Shown in pieces: positions 9,385 to 16,906 of a DNA stretch of 64,000 nucleotides. Location of the stretch: the NCBI GenBank assembly GCA_039698075.1, contig JBDKTJ010000060.1, positions 1 to 64,000 of the forward strand, read 5' to 3'. Every line of letters starts with the position of its first letter. The stretch's first letter is position 1. The position numbers and the translations under genes are program-made. The DNA comes from JAJFVC01 sp039698075 (lineage in GTDB: Bacteria > Planctomycetota > Planctomycetia > Pirellulales > Thermoguttaceae). The notes beneath the pieces are model-generated. The model did not search any database. It was not told the origin of the DNA and was given only the letters and a program-made list of their open reading frames with translations.

Positions 9385-9458
9385 AGACGTTGCTCCGTGA
9401 TGTAAGGGGCGATATGTCCCCACAATGAAATCAACGGAGCGGCGCAGAATTAGAGCAG

Positions 9459-9478
9459 CCACGGGCAAGATTCCCGTA
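9459..9478. repeat. REP-like hairpin (TGILPV type)
   Basis: ACGGGCAAGATTCCCGT forms a 5-bp stem (ACGGG/CCCGT). When translated on the minus strand it reads TGILPV, a tell-tale of dispersed hairpin repeats in planctomycete-like genomes. It lies in the leader of the leftward transcript. Confidence 0.4.
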
Positions 9479-9562
9479 GCAGGCGCGCAATCAGATTGTG
9501 GTGTTTGTTGGCTTTGTCTCGATAGCGACATCCAAGAGTGTCAACTTTCTCTCACCATCTAA

Positions 9563-9590
9563 ACTCTAATGCAAAATTGGCGAAAGTCAA
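9563..9590 (-). promoter_or_regulatory. Leftward operator-promoter L1
   Basis: On the minus strand TTGACT is followed by exactly 16 bases and TAGAGT; the spacer is TTCGCCAATTTTGCAT. It is back to back with R1, with two bases between the -35 boxes. Confidence 0.75.
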
Positions 9591-9592
9591 GT

Positions 9593-9620
9593 TTGACTTA
9601 CGCCCACATTGCAGTAGAGT
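9593..9620 (+). promoter_or_regulatory. Operator-promoter R1
   Basis: TTGACT (9593-9598), spacer TACGCCCACATTGCAG, TAGAGT (9615-9620). It opens the rightward small-gene array; the ribosome site GTGAGGG and ATG 9641 follow. Confidence 0.8.
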
Positions 9621-9640
9621 TGGGTAGTGAGGGAATCAAC

Positions 9641-10018
9641 ATGACCACCGCAATCAAAGTGCCGAGACTAGCAAAGGGGCGGGGCTACAAGGGGCCGGAG
9701 TTTTACGGCTGTTGCAATACCGGCCTTGCCCCGGCAATCTTCCATTCGCGCACCGGCAAGTATGTTGTCGGGCCGGAAATCCCTTGCCGTGACGCCATGC
9801 GGGAAGGGTTGACACTCGGCAACAAACGAGTACACGGCAAAGACCCGCGCCGTCGGGTGTGGATTTTCAAGGGCCGGAAGCCCGCCATCGCCAAGTTTAT
9901 GGCACTGTGCGGAGCGCGCATATTAGAGAATGAAACCATCCGCCGCGAGCACGCCGGAACCGCCCGCAAGGCGGCGAGCGGGGACTTGGTTGCCGCCTTG
10001 AAACTGGGGGACTTCTAG
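9641..10018 (+). CDS. Unrecognised basic protein (125 aa)
   Basis: Start ATG 9641 is set by the GTGAGGG site and by promoter R1, which lies inside the longer open frame. The product is Lys/Arg-rich, with GRGYKGPEFYGCCNTG near the start and RRREHAGTARKAASGD-type basic helices at the end, compatible with nucleic-acid binding. It is the first gene of the rightward array; the next gene starts at its stop codon. No family recognised. Confidence 0.6.
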   Translation: MTTAIKVPRLAKGRGYKGPEFYGCCNTGLAPAIFHSRTGKYVVGPEIPCRDAMREGLTLGNKRVHGKDPRRRVWIFKGRKPAIAKFMALCGARILENETIRREHAGTARKAASGDLVAALKLGDF

Positions 10019-10194
10019 TGGACGACCTTGACGCCTTGAAACCGTACTACCGAATCGAAACCCACGGCAACAGCTACCATATCTATTGCAAGGTTTGCAA
10101 TTGTGGTTGGACCTTGCCCGTGGGGAAAGCCACTGTTGGCACTATCTTGAAGCTACTCGACCATGCACACAGTCACAAGGCAAGCGACGCATGA
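10018..10194 (+). CDS. Small zinc-ribbon-like protein (58 aa)
   Basis: The GTG start overlaps the TAG of the preceding gene. CKVCNCGW in the middle and a His-rich helix (LLDHAHSHK) could bind zinc. Its TGA overlaps the ATG of the next gene (ATGA), so the three genes are translationally coupled. Too short to appear in routine frame lists. Function unknown. Confidence 0.5.
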   Translation: MDDLDALKPYYRIETHGNSYHIYCKVCNCGWTLPVGKATVGTILKLLDHAHSHKASDA

Positions 10195-10517
10195 CAACCC
10201 GCGCCACTTTCAAGCAAGACGTAGAAAGCTACCTACTCACCGTCGGCGCACGCCGTTGGACGGGACCGGCAGCCGATCTTCTCGGCTATGAATTCGTCTT
10301 GCCCACTACGCTAGGCGAATTGTGGGTAATCGTCTATGACGATATGATTGCGTGCCGCTGGGGCAATGTCAAAAAGGCGCTTGCCGCTGGCTTGTGCGTC
10401 AACCCCTACACCGGCAAGTGGAACTTTCACATTGCCACGCAACACTGCCAAAACGCCCCGACCGCAACCTTGGCGATTTTCCAAGCGGAAGCGTCCAGTT
10501 TTCTTCCGCCCGCTTGA
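10191..10517 (+). CDS. Unrecognised protein (108 aa)
   Basis: A soluble protein starting MTTRATFKQDVESYLL, with a predicted mixed alpha/beta core (GYEFVLPTTLGELWVIVYDD). The TGA stop at 10515-10517 is inside the -35 box TTGACT of promoter R2, the cassette arrangement seen repeatedly here. No motif. Confidence 0.6.
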   Translation: MTTRATFKQDVESYLLTVGARRWTGPAADLLGYEFVLPTTLGELWVIVYDDMIACRWGNVKKALAAGLCVNPYTGKWNFHIATQHCQNAPTATLAIFQAEASSFLPPA

Positions 10518-10541
10518 CTTACGCCAATTTTGTGGTAGAGT
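10514..10541 (+). promoter_or_regulatory. Operator-promoter R2
   Basis: TTGACT, spacer TACGCCAATTTTGTGG, TAGAGT. The -35 box contains the stop codon of the upstream gene. ATG 10563 follows. Confidence 0.8.
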
Positions 10542-10562
10542 AAATGAGAGGAGAGCACAACA

Positions 10563-10730
10563 ATGAGCAACACGCCCGATCTGCAAAACTTGCTTGTCGA
10601 TACCTACGTTGCTTTTGCCCACGCGGCACAAGAGTGCCCGGTCGGGCCACTTGTCAACGCCACTGACGCCTTGGCGGATGCGCTGACGCAATACGGGATT
10701 GTTCCCGAAAGCATCGACATAACCGAGTGA
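10563..10730 (+). CDS. Small helical protein (55 aa)
   Basis: Begins MSNTPDLQNLLVDTYVAFAHAAQE; mostly alpha-helical and acidic. The start follows GAGGAGAGCACAACA and promoter R2. Next gene begins eight bases later. Function unknown. Confidence 0.5.
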   Translation: MSNTPDLQNLLVDTYVAFAHAAQECPVGPLVNATDALADALTQYGIVPESIDITE

Positions 10731-10737
10731 GGAAAAC

Positions 10738-11295
10738 ATGAGCACGCACATTACCGACCGCATTTTCGCCATCCGCTTCCCGAAAGAAGAAACCGGCCAC
10801 TACGCCGACCGCTACCTTGTGGCGGAACTTGGCGGTGACAGCAACTTGCGCACCAACAGAGGCAACCGCCGTTGCCGATCTTGGAGCGCCGTACATATCG
10901 GCATGGATTGGGAAGTGATTGCGAAGTGTTGCCGCTATTCCGCCGGGGATTGTGCGGGCGGCATGTTGAAACTCAAAGGCCGGGCCACTACGCCGGAATG
11001 CTACATCCGGGCCTACCGCACCGCGATGAAAAACGCCGTCAGTTCGGCCGTGGCCCGTGAAATGGACGGTATCACCGTAACCGCCCGAATCCGTTGCATT
11101 GCGAACAAAGACGACTACCACGCGAAGGAACTGGTCAAGGCGGGGCGCACCTCGCGCACCGTGACCGAATACGGCGAAACCTACAACGTCTTTGACTTCG
11201 ATCTTGGCAATCCTACCGACTTGAAACTCTGGCTTGACCACTGCCACGGCTACGGTTGGGATTGTGCCGTAGTCCACGGCCCCGGAGAAGTGTAA
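10738..11295 (+). CDS. Unrecognised protein (185 aa)
   Basis: Ribosome site GTGAGGAAAAC then ATG 10738. The product has scattered Cys residues (KCCRYSAGDCAGG) and a C-terminal region DLKLWLDHCHGYGWDCAVVHGPGEV. It sits second in the R2 transcript. No known domain could be named. Confidence 0.6.
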   Translation: MSTHITDRIFAIRFPKEETGHYADRYLVAELGGDSNLRTNRGNRRCRSWSAVHIGMDWEVIAKCCRYSAGDCAGGMLKLKGRATTPECYIRAYRTAMKNAVSSAVAREMDGITVTARIRCIANKDDYHAKELVKAGRTSRTVTEYGETYNVFDFDLGNPTDLKLWLDHCHGYGWDCAVVHGPGEV

Positions 11296-11297
11296 CC

Positions 11298-11477
11298 ATG
11301 CTGATCTACGCCGAACGATTGGGGAATCAAGATAAGGGCGAACCCTACATTGCCGAGCGCGGAGTTTTCTCCAGTGTCGAGGAATTCGCCCCCTACCGCG
11401 CCAATGGTTGGACCGGAACAACCGCCGTCAACGCCGCCGCTGACAAGCTACTCGAATCCAAGAGAGGCAACGAATGA
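11298..11477 (+). CDS. Small protein (59 aa)
   Basis: ATG 11298 follows the previous stop by three bases. The sequence starts MLIYAERLGNQDKGEPYIAERG. Its stop overlaps the next ATG (ATGA). Function unknown. Confidence 0.5.
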   Translation: MLIYAERLGNQDKGEPYIAERGVFSSVEEFAPYRANGWTGTTAVNAAADKLLESKRGNE

Positions 11478-11950
11478 AAACCACCCTTTTCAAGGGCAAG
11501 ATTTTGCAAGAGGGCTTGGGCGGTTTTCTCTGCCCTCCCGACCATCCGATGCACACTTGCCACGTCAAGGCCGCACGCTGCGGCGATATGAGCCTTGACG
11601 CCGCGCTCGAATGCAAGCGGCTACACTCGGAAACAAAGGCGACTGTCCGCTCGATACTCGCCAAGTGGGAGCAAGAGAAACGGCCGCTTGACGCCGCCGA
11701 AACCCGCGAGTGGATTTTGCAAGTGCTAGGCTACTTCCGGGGTTGCTACTGCCGGGGCGACGGTTCCAGGCCGGAAGATTGGCACGCTGCGAACGTTGTC
11801 ATTAACGGCATAGTCCGCCCGAACAAGGTGGGGCGAGAGGCGACTATCGACCGACACGCCGGGGTCCACCTTATTCGGCAATACTATCCCGACTACCAGC
11901 CAACGGCCGACGATTTTGACGCCGCCCACTGGGGCGAGAAACCAATTTGA
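11474..11950 (+). CDS. Unrecognised protein (158 aa)
   Basis: A soluble protein with possible metal ligands in the N-terminal part (CPPDHPMHTCHVKAARCGD) and a helical middle. Coupled by an ATGA overlap to the preceding gene. Its TGA (11948-11950) is inside the -35 box of promoter R3. Confidence 0.6.
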   Translation: MKTTLFKGKILQEGLGGFLCPPDHPMHTCHVKAARCGDMSLDAALECKRLHSETKATVRSILAKWEQEKRPLDAAETREWILQVLGYFRGCYCRGDGSRPEDWHAANVVINGIVRPNKVGREATIDRHAGVHLIRQYYPDYQPTADDFDAAHWGEKPI

Positions 11951-11974
11951 CTTACGCCAATTTTGGCGTAGAGT
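11947..11974 (+). promoter_or_regulatory. Operator-promoter R3 with perfect palindrome
   Basis: TTGACT, then TACGCCAATTTTGGCG, then TAGAGT. The spacer plus the first two -10 bases give TACGCCAATTTTGGCGTA, an 8-bp perfect inverted repeat around TT. The upstream stop codon is in the -35 box. Confidence 0.85.
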
Positions 11975-11994
11975 TGAGTAGTGAGGGAATCAGC

Positions 11995-12399
11995 ATGACC
12001 GCAATCCGCGACTTGAAACCGGGCGACACCATCATAACGGACAGCGACGGCACCGCCCGCACCATCCGCCGAATCGGCCCCGGTCCCGGCACTCTGACCC
12101 GGATCGCTTTTGATGACGGAACGGTTGCCCTAGCACCAGCCGGAACGGAGTACACCTTGACCGACTTCGCTACCCGCGCCAAGCCGCGAACCCATACCGT
12201 GGCAATCGAGTTGCGGGGTTCTCCGCTGCGCCGCGCTTATGTTTACGTGACGCCCGGCACCATGCTTTACCGGAACTGGTTTACCGCCGGGTTCCAACCG
12301 GCCGCTGACTTTGACACGGCCGCCGATGCGCAAGAGTGGCTTGTGCGGGTTGTCGGATATGAGGCGCTTGACCACGAAATCCACCACGCCCGACCTTGA
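11995..12399 (+). CDS. Unrecognised beta-rich protein (134 aa)
   Basis: Start ATG 11995 after GTGAGGGAATCAGC; the longer frame from 11947 starts inside the promoter and is rejected. The N-terminus (MTAIRDLKPGDTIITDSDG) reads like a small beta-barrel. The rest alternates strands and ends acidic. No function assigned. Confidence 0.6.
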   Translation: MTAIRDLKPGDTIITDSDGTARTIRRIGPGPGTLTRIAFDDGTVALAPAGTEYTLTDFATRAKPRTHTVAIELRGSPLRRAYVYVTPGTMLYRNWFTAGFQPAADFDTAADAQEWLVRVVGYEALDHEIHHARP

Positions 12400-12460
12400 C
12401 GACATCAAACGGCTGACCACCGCCCTGTCCGCTAAACTGAGGGAACACTTGCACGTTTAG
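12359..12460 (+). CDS. Possible overlapping micro-protein (33 aa)
   Basis: A short frame from ATG 12359, overlapping the end of the previous gene by 41 bases and ending at TAG 12458-12460. It reads MRRLTTKSTTPDLDDIKRL, an amphipathic helix-like sequence. It fills an otherwise empty gap but is weakly supported. Confidence 0.25.
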   Translation: MRRLTTKSTTPDLDDIKRLTTALSAKLREHLHV

Positions 12461-12499
12461 GCAGCGACCGAAACGACGGTCCAATCGCGGGAGCAAGCA

Positions 12500-12739
12500 A
12501 TGAACAAGGCCAAGCTAGACGTTTTTATGGCAACCTACATCCCATGTTTGCGGGAAGCCGTGACGTTTCATCCTGACGATTACTGTTACAGAGTCGAGGA
12601 TGTGCCGCGAGTGGCCAACCTTATGCGGGCAGCAATCGAGGATGGAACCTACAGCCACGACGGGCGAGCCATGCGAATGACTTGTCGTATCCTGGGAATT
12701 AACCACAGCCGCAAGGCGATTGCCGAGTTTTTACAATAA
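12500..12739 (+). CDS. Unrecognised protein (79 aa)
   Basis: Starts MNKAKLDVFMATYIPCLREAV after a GGGAGCAAGCA leader. Helical and soluble; the end (RKAIAEFLQ) suggests a complete small fold. Function unknown. Confidence 0.55.
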   Translation: MNKAKLDVFMATYIPCLREAVTFHPDDYCYRVEDVPRVANLMRAAIEDGTYSHDGRAMRMTCRILGINHSRKAIAEFLQ

Positions 12740-12752
12740 AGGGATGGACGCC

Positions 12753-13112
12753 ATGACCATACGGGAAGTGGAAGAAGGAACCGAGCGTATTGACGATGCC
12801 ATTCAATTTCGGCAAAAAGGCGGCGGCTACTGGTATCCTGACACCACAACCGACCGCAACGCGCTGCGTTTGCTTAATGTCACCCTACGGCCGTCGAAAT
12901 CGGCCGATGATGTTTTGACCCAGCTTTCCGGCCGTTGCTTTTGCCAATTCAACACCCCGCCACTCGGCCGCAATACTGAGGCCGCCGCTTTGCTTGACCG
13001 TTGCCGGGACGCCGCTGGTGCGCGCCCGGAACTTGTCGAATTGCTTGACAATCTGACCGTGTTCCCCGACGCCGAAACCCTGGACCGGGCCGCCGAAATC
13101 CTTTTGGCGTGA
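12753..13112 (+). CDS. Unrecognised protein (119 aa)
   Basis: ATG 12753 lies seven bases after AAAGGGA. The protein is soluble, with a central CFCQFNTPPLG and a helical C-terminus. The stop falls two bases before the -35 region of promoter R4. No domain recognised. Confidence 0.55.
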   Translation: MTIREVEEGTERIDDAIQFRQKGGGYWYPDTTTDRNALRLLNVTLRPSKSADDVLTQLSGRCFCQFNTPPLGRNTEAAALLDRCRDAAGARPELVELLDNLTVFPDAETLDRAAEILLA

Positions 13113-13114
13113 AT

Positions 13115-13142
13115 GCGACTTACGCCAATTTTGTAGTAGAGT
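13115..13142 (+). promoter_or_regulatory. Operator-promoter R4
   Basis: GCGACT, spacer TACGCCAATTTTGTAG, TAGAGT. The -35 is one of the weaker variants. ATG 13163 follows after GAGGGACACAACA. Confidence 0.7.
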
Positions 13143-13162
13143 TGCGTATGAGGGACACAACA

Positions 13163-13624
13163 ATGAGCATGACCGAATATCAGAACGCCGACTATCGAAG
13201 TATCTATGTCGGGCAACCATTCGATCTTCCGCGCGTCGGCGAATGCCGCCTTGTCATTTTTGTGGAAGATATGGGCGAGTACGACGCGAGCCAAGACGGC
13301 ACCTTTTGGACCGCCTTGTTTCTTGTGGCCCCCGCCTTTGCCGGCAATGACCGTATTCAAGAGAGTTTGGAATTCATCGGTTGGCGGGGTGAGCGCCGGC
13401 CGCCACGTCCCATCGACAAAGCCATAGCCTTAGCGGAAGCGGGCTACCGACTTGTCCTATGGGAGCGGGAAACCGACAATCCCGACGCTGATCTTGACGC
13501 CGCCAAGTGGCAAGCCACTCGCTACTACCACTTGACAAATGAATTGCTACCCTTCCTGCCCGCCGTGACATTCGGCGAAACCGGCTACCGACACCTTGCT
13601 GGGAAATCCGCTGTAGTTGCTTGA
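13163..13624 (+). CDS. Unrecognised protein (153 aa)
   Basis: Starts MSMTEYQNADYRSIYVGQPFDLPR. Mixed alpha/beta, acidic, ending KSAVVA. The TGA at 13622-13624 lies within the TTGACT of degenerate promoter R5. Function unknown. Confidence 0.6.
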   Translation: MSMTEYQNADYRSIYVGQPFDLPRVGECRLVIFVEDMGEYDASQDGTFWTALFLVAPAFAGNDRIQESLEFIGWRGERRPPRPIDKAIALAEAGYRLVLWERETDNPDADLDAAKWQATRYYHLTNELLPFLPAVTFGETGYRHLAGKSAVVA

Positions 13625-13648
13625 CTTTCGCCACTTTCGCAAAGGGAG
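13621..13648 (+). promoter_or_regulatory. Degenerate operator-promoter R5
   Basis: TTGACT and the operator half TTCGCCACTTTCGCAA are present, but the -10 position reads AGGGAG. It directly precedes the structured segment at 13688-13810. Confidence 0.45.
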
Positions 13649-13657
13649 GGCACAACC

Positions 13658-13822
13658 ATGATGCCGGCCGGAATAAACCCGGCCAACCTTTGGGCCAGAG
13701 GCCCAAAGCAAAGGGGCTTGCACAACACTCTCTTTGGCGAGGGTGGGCAAGCTGGCTACACGAGAATGAGAGGCACGCCAACAGCAAGCCGACCCTGCAA
13801 GCCCCTTTGCCTTGGACCTTAA
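13658..13822 (+). ncRNA. Structured RNA candidate or small ORF
   Basis: This segment is full of inverted repeats. CTTTGGGCC (13688-13696) pairs with GGCCCAAAG (13700-13708) around a 3-base loop. Directly after it a perfect 15-bp stem joins 13708-13722 to 13796-13810. Inside that, TTGGCG and CGCCAA can pair again. A 54-codon frame (ATG 13658 to TAA 13822) exists behind GGGAGGGCACAACC, but its codon use is unlike the neighbouring genes. I favour a structured RNA, possibly with a small reading frame. Confidence 0.45.
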
Positions 13823-13837
13823 CGCAGTGAGGGAAAC

Positions 13838-14509
13838 ATGAGACTTTTGATTCTGACCGCTTTGCTCTTGACCGCAACTACAACGCCAGCCGCCGACACC
13901 GCCACGGCCCCGACCGCCAAGCCCGCTGTCACCGTAAGCGAAGAAAGGCCCGGCCGCCCGCTGCCGAAGTTTGTGCAAAAACTCAGCCCGGAAGACTACA
14001 AGTTATGGGCCGCTTGGCAGAACAGACAAGCCGAGTTGCGGCAGACCGAAGAAACCAACGATCCGATGGCACCCCGCCGCTACGCCAGCGCCAGCCGGTT
14101 GACTACCGTTGCCGCCGGCTATGCCTCTTCCGTGTCACAAGCCTACAGTGTCGGTGGTGGTGGCGGCCGCAGCGGCAAAGGTTGCAAGGGCGGCGGTGGC
14201 GGCAAACGCGACTACGGCGGCAACGCAATCACCGGCTATTCCGATCTTCGCACCGGGAGCGTATCGGCAACGGAGCGCAACACGATGCGATACCTTAATC
14301 CTGACTACGCCCCGAAATCGCGCCTACTGATGAATCCCTACGTCAAGCCTAATGAGACGGGCACCATTGGCGAACCCGATTGGGATAACATCTTTGTGCC
14401 GTGTAAAGAGGGAACTATGACCATGACGGAAGCGATGGATGCGCAGCGCGGGCCAGTGAATCCTGAAAAACTGTACGCGAAGCTAATGGCCCCATATTTC
14501 CTCGATTGA
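13838..14509 (+). CDS. Secreted Gly-rich protein (223 aa)
   Basis: Ribosome site GTGAGGGAAAC before ATG 13838. A signal peptide (MRLLILTALLLTATTTPAAD) is followed by an Ala/Thr-rich linker and a Gly run (VGGGGGRSGKGCKGGGGG). Only one gene of the rightward array carries such an export signal, so it may act in the periplasm or cell surface. No enzymatic motif. Confidence 0.6.
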   Translation: MRLLILTALLLTATTTPAADTATAPTAKPAVTVSEERPGRPLPKFVQKLSPEDYKLWAAWQNRQAELRQTEETNDPMAPRRYASASRLTTVAAGYASSVSQAYSVGGGGGRSGKGCKGGGGGKRDYGGNAITGYSDLRTGSVSATERNTMRYLNPDYAPKSRLLMNPYVKPNETGTIGEPDWDNIFVPCKEGTMTMTEAMDAQRGPVNPEKLYAKLMAPYFLD

Positions 14510-14512
14510 TCC

Positions 14513-14540
14513 TTGACTTACGACACTTTTGTGGTAGAGT
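14513..14540 (+). promoter_or_regulatory. Operator-promoter R6
   Basis: TTGACT, spacer TACGACACTTTTGTGG, TAGAGT; ATG 14572 follows after GTGAGGGAACC. Confidence 0.75.
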
Positions 14541-14571
14541 TGAGTATAAGCAAAGCAACAGTGAGGGAACC

Positions 14572-14916
14572 ATGAACACCGCAACCGAAACAACCCCCGA
14601 CCTCGTTGTCATTCGCGTATGGAGAGGCGACGATAACGACATTTTCGCCCTCTTCCCGGAACTGTCCGCAAGCTACAACGGCTATGACGTGACGTGCTAC
14701 CAACATATCGGCCAGCATTCGGCGGCCGACTACTGCGGTTGCATACGGCAGAGCCGCCCGGCCACGCCGGAAGAGGCCGCCCCACTCTTGGAAGAGTTGC
14801 GGCACATCGGCTACAACCCGCGAGTTATCAAGCGGGCACCCTACGCAATGCACCGCAAGCGCATTGACGAAATGCGGAAGGCCAACCACGAACTCATGGC
14901 AAAATCCGCCGGCTGA
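14572..14916 (+). CDS. Unrecognised protein (114 aa)
   Basis: Start fixed by GTGAGGG. Alpha/beta composition with VVIRVWRGDDNDIFALFPEL near the start and a basic C-terminal helix (HRKRIDEMRKANHELM). First gene of the R6 transcript. Function unknown. Confidence 0.6.
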   Translation: MNTATETTPDLVVIRVWRGDDNDIFALFPELSASYNGYDVTCYQHIGQHSAADYCGCIRQSRPATPEEAAPLLEELRHIGYNPRVIKRAPYAMHRKRIDEMRKANHELMAKSAG

Positions 14917-14939
14917 ACACAACACACTGAGGGGACACC

Positions 14940-15524
14940 ATGAGCAACTACCTACAAGACGCCGAATCCGATGCCAAAGGCACTGTTGACAATTTCATCG
15001 ACGAAATCATTGAGCAACTGATCGACAACGGAGAGGCCAGCGACGACCTTAACAATGACTACGCCAACGGAGACAGTTACCACCATGAGAACCACGTCGA
15101 TAAGTGGTACAGCCTGACCGACGCCTGCAACGTCATTACGGAACTAGACGAATTCGAGGAAACCGACAACGGCCTTTGGGATGGGCAACCGATGAAAGAG
15201 GCGCTTTCGACGTGTGCCGCTTTCACCTACGGCAACGCCGTCTATTCGGAATGGACCGACCTAATCAAGGACATTAACGACGACGCCGAGACCATCCTGG
15301 AAGAATACACGGATGAGGAAAACGACCTCGAAATCGACATTGCCGACCTCAAGGACCGTATCAAAGACGCGGAAGACGCCGAGCCTGATGACGCCGAGTA
15401 CGACAGCGACAAAGACCTCGGCAAGTTGCAAGAGGAGTTGAGCGAGAAAGAGGCCAAACTTGAAAGTCTCCCGGAGCGCCGCGAGAAAGCCTTGCGTGAA
15501 ATGATCGAAGAGAAAACTAGCTGA
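14940..15524 (+). CDS. Highly acidic coiled-coil protein (194 aa)
   Basis: Asp and Glu dominate throughout, with almost no basic clusters until the C-terminus. Residues from about 115 to 190 form heptad-like helices (LEIDIADLKDRIKDAEDAE, LQEELSEKEAKLESL). Very acidic phage proteins of this size are often DNA mimics that block restriction or nucleases; that role is only a guess. It is followed by a strong hairpin at 15537. Confidence 0.65.
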   Translation: MSNYLQDAESDAKGTVDNFIDEIIEQLIDNGEASDDLNNDYANGDSYHHENHVDKWYSLTDACNVITELDEFEETDNGLWDGQPMKEALSTCAAFTYGNAVYSEWTDLIKDINDDAETILEEYTDEENDLEIDIADLKDRIKDAEDAEPDDAEYDSDKDLGKLQEELSEKEAKLESLPERREKALREMIEEKTS

Positions 15525-15536
15525 CATTCTGCCCCG

Positions 15537-15569
15537 GCCGCCCGGCCCGCCCCTCACGGGCCGGGCGGC
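15537..15569 (+). terminator. Strong hairpin with CCCCTCA loop
   Basis: A perfect 13-bp GC stem (15537-15549 with 15557-15569) closes a 7-base loop CCCCTCA. There is no T-run, so it may be a transcript stabiliser, an RNA-binding hairpin or a weak terminator. The loop is complementary to the TGAGGGG ribosome sites used nearby. Confidence 0.55.
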
Positions 15570-15585
15570 ATTCTGGAATCCAACC

Positions 15586-15759
15586 ATGAAATGTTGTATC
15601 TGCCAGAAAACGATCAAGCCAAAAGAGCCAAGGCAATACGCCACCGTCAAGGGCCGAAAGCGATACGCTTGTATGGATTGCACGGAAGCGTTTGACCGGA
15701 TGATTGACACCGCCGCTGCGGAAGATGAGGCCGCCAAAAAGTTACGCGCTGCCGTTTGA
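15586..15759 (+). CDS. Zinc-finger micro-protein (57 aa)
   Basis: Reads MKCCICQKTIKPKEPRQYA, then CMDC about 20 residues later, giving a CxxC/CxxC zinc ribbon with a helical tail. Its TGA (15757-15759) is inside the -35 box of R7. Probably nucleic-acid or protein binding. Confidence 0.6.
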   Translation: MKCCICQKTIKPKEPRQYATVKGRKRYACMDCTEAFDRMIDTAAAEDEAAKKLRAAV

Positions 15760-15783
15760 CTTACGCCAATTTTGGTGTAGAGT
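15756..15783 (+). promoter_or_regulatory. Operator-promoter R7
   Basis: TTGACT, spacer TACGCCAATTTTGGTG, TAGAGT; palindrome with one mismatch. ATG 15806 follows. Confidence 0.8.
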
Positions 15784-15805
15784 TGAGTATAAGGGAAACA
15801 CAACA

Positions 15806-16114
15806 ATGAGCAACGAATTCACTGAGGCCGACTATCACGACCTTCCCCGGCTATGGGTGAGGGTGGGTGACTGCGGAGAGTATGAGAACTTCGGCGACGA
15901 TCTTGCCGGCCTGATCGACTTCCTAAACGAGTTGCAAGCCGGAGAAGTCACCGGCTGGCGCAACGACATCGGACTCGGTTGCGAAACCATCAACTACCAC
16001 GGCTATGACTTTATCAGCCTCTACTGGGGTGACGCTGACGCCAACCCCATTCGGGAATTGGATGAAGAGGAACGCCTAGTAGTCGAAGAGCGCCTTGAAG
16101 AGGCGTACATATAG
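15806..16114 (+). CDS. Acidic protein (102 aa)
   Basis: Starts MSNEFTEADYHDLPRLWVRVGDCGEYENFGDDLAGLIDFL and ends in a Glu-rich helix. Small, acidic and soluble; one of several in the array. Function unknown. Confidence 0.6.
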   Translation: MSNEFTEADYHDLPRLWVRVGDCGEYENFGDDLAGLIDFLNELQAGEVTGWRNDIGLGCETINYHGYDFISLYWGDADANPIRELDEEERLVVEERLEEAYI

Positions 16115-16142
16115 TGGCCACGGTAAGGAACCCGTTGCAAGT

Positions 16143-16170
16143 TTGACTTGCGCCCATTTTTTGTTGGCGA
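16143..16170 (+). promoter_or_regulatory. Degenerate operator-promoter R8
   Basis: TTGACT and TGCGCCCATTTTTTGT are recognisable, but the -10 position reads TGGCGA; a small insertion may have shifted it. The downstream GAATTGAGTAGAG still matches the family leader. Confidence 0.45.
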
Positions 16171-16213
16171 ATTGAGTAGAGGACAAGCAACGCAACATAG
16201 TGAGGGGAACATT

Positions 16214-16840
16214 ATGACTCTTATCCGTCAAGGCGATACGATGATCGCCATCGAAACCCGGTCGGCCGTCATTCCGTTCAATGGTGTTTTAGCTGCTTGC
16301 CACGTCGTTGCCGATGATCTTTCGGAATCGCCTTGGGAGCATTGGGACGAATTCGAGCATGAGGCCGTTTCCCTCCACAAGCTGCCCGATGAGGCAGACC
16401 CACGCGAAATGCAGGGCTATTGCCGCACTTGGGACAGAGGCGAGCGCTACGTCATCGTGACGCCCCGCGAGAACAAGAGCCTTTTCGACTACTACCGCGA
16501 GAACGGCGCAAGCCGCCAAGTGGCCGCCGAAATGGTTGCCCTAGACCGCCGCCGCACCACCGCGCAGCTTGTCAAGTGGTATGAAGACGGCTGGCAGTGG
16601 TTTGGTGTCGAGGGCCAGTTTGACGCCCTGGGCGAAGAGTACACCGCTTCCGTTTGGGGCATTGACGATGAGGGCTACGCCCGCGATGTGGTTCGCATGG
16701 AAATCGCGCTCGAACTCGCCGGGCAGCTTGAAGAGGCCGGTTACACCGTGACGGACCTGCCGGAACACCACGGCATGACCCGCGAGCAGAAAGCCGAGCG
16801 CTTCCAATGGCGCAAGGGCCTACAGTGTTGGGCCGCTTGA
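16214..16840 (+). CDS. Unrecognised protein (208 aa)
   Basis: ATG 16214 follows GTGAGGGGAACATT. The product is acidic at first and ends with a basic helix (REQKAERFQWRKGLQCWAA). One of the longer array genes. No motif was recognised. Confidence 0.6.
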   Translation: MTLIRQGDTMIAIETRSAVIPFNGVLAACHVVADDLSESPWEHWDEFEHEAVSLHKLPDEADPREMQGYCRTWDRGERYVIVTPRENKSLFDYYRENGASRQVAAEMVALDRRRTTAQLVKWYEDGWQWFGVEGQFDALGEEYTASVWGIDDEGYARDVVRMEIALELAGQLEEAGYTVTDLPEHHGMTREQKAERFQWRKGLQCWAA

Positions 16841-16842
16841 TT

Positions 16843-16872
16843 GTGACTTGGCTTTCGCCACTTGTGTGGAGT
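16843..16872 (+). promoter_or_regulatory. Degenerate operator-promoter R9
   Basis: GTGACT, 18 bases including TTTCGCCACTTGTG, then TGGAGT. Spacing and -10 deviate from the consensus. Confidence 0.35.
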
Positions 16873-16906
16873 TTTCAGTATTGAGGGGACACCAGGGAGC
16901 AACACC

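Noticed and set aside
9385..9531. Longer start for the membrane protein at 9130-9384
   Set aside because: The extension translates a hairpin repeat (TGILPV), a known artefact, and the inner ATG has a better ribosome site.
7848..9600. attL site for the element
   Set aside because: No tRNA 3' end or core repeat can be proven without the right border, which is outside the window.
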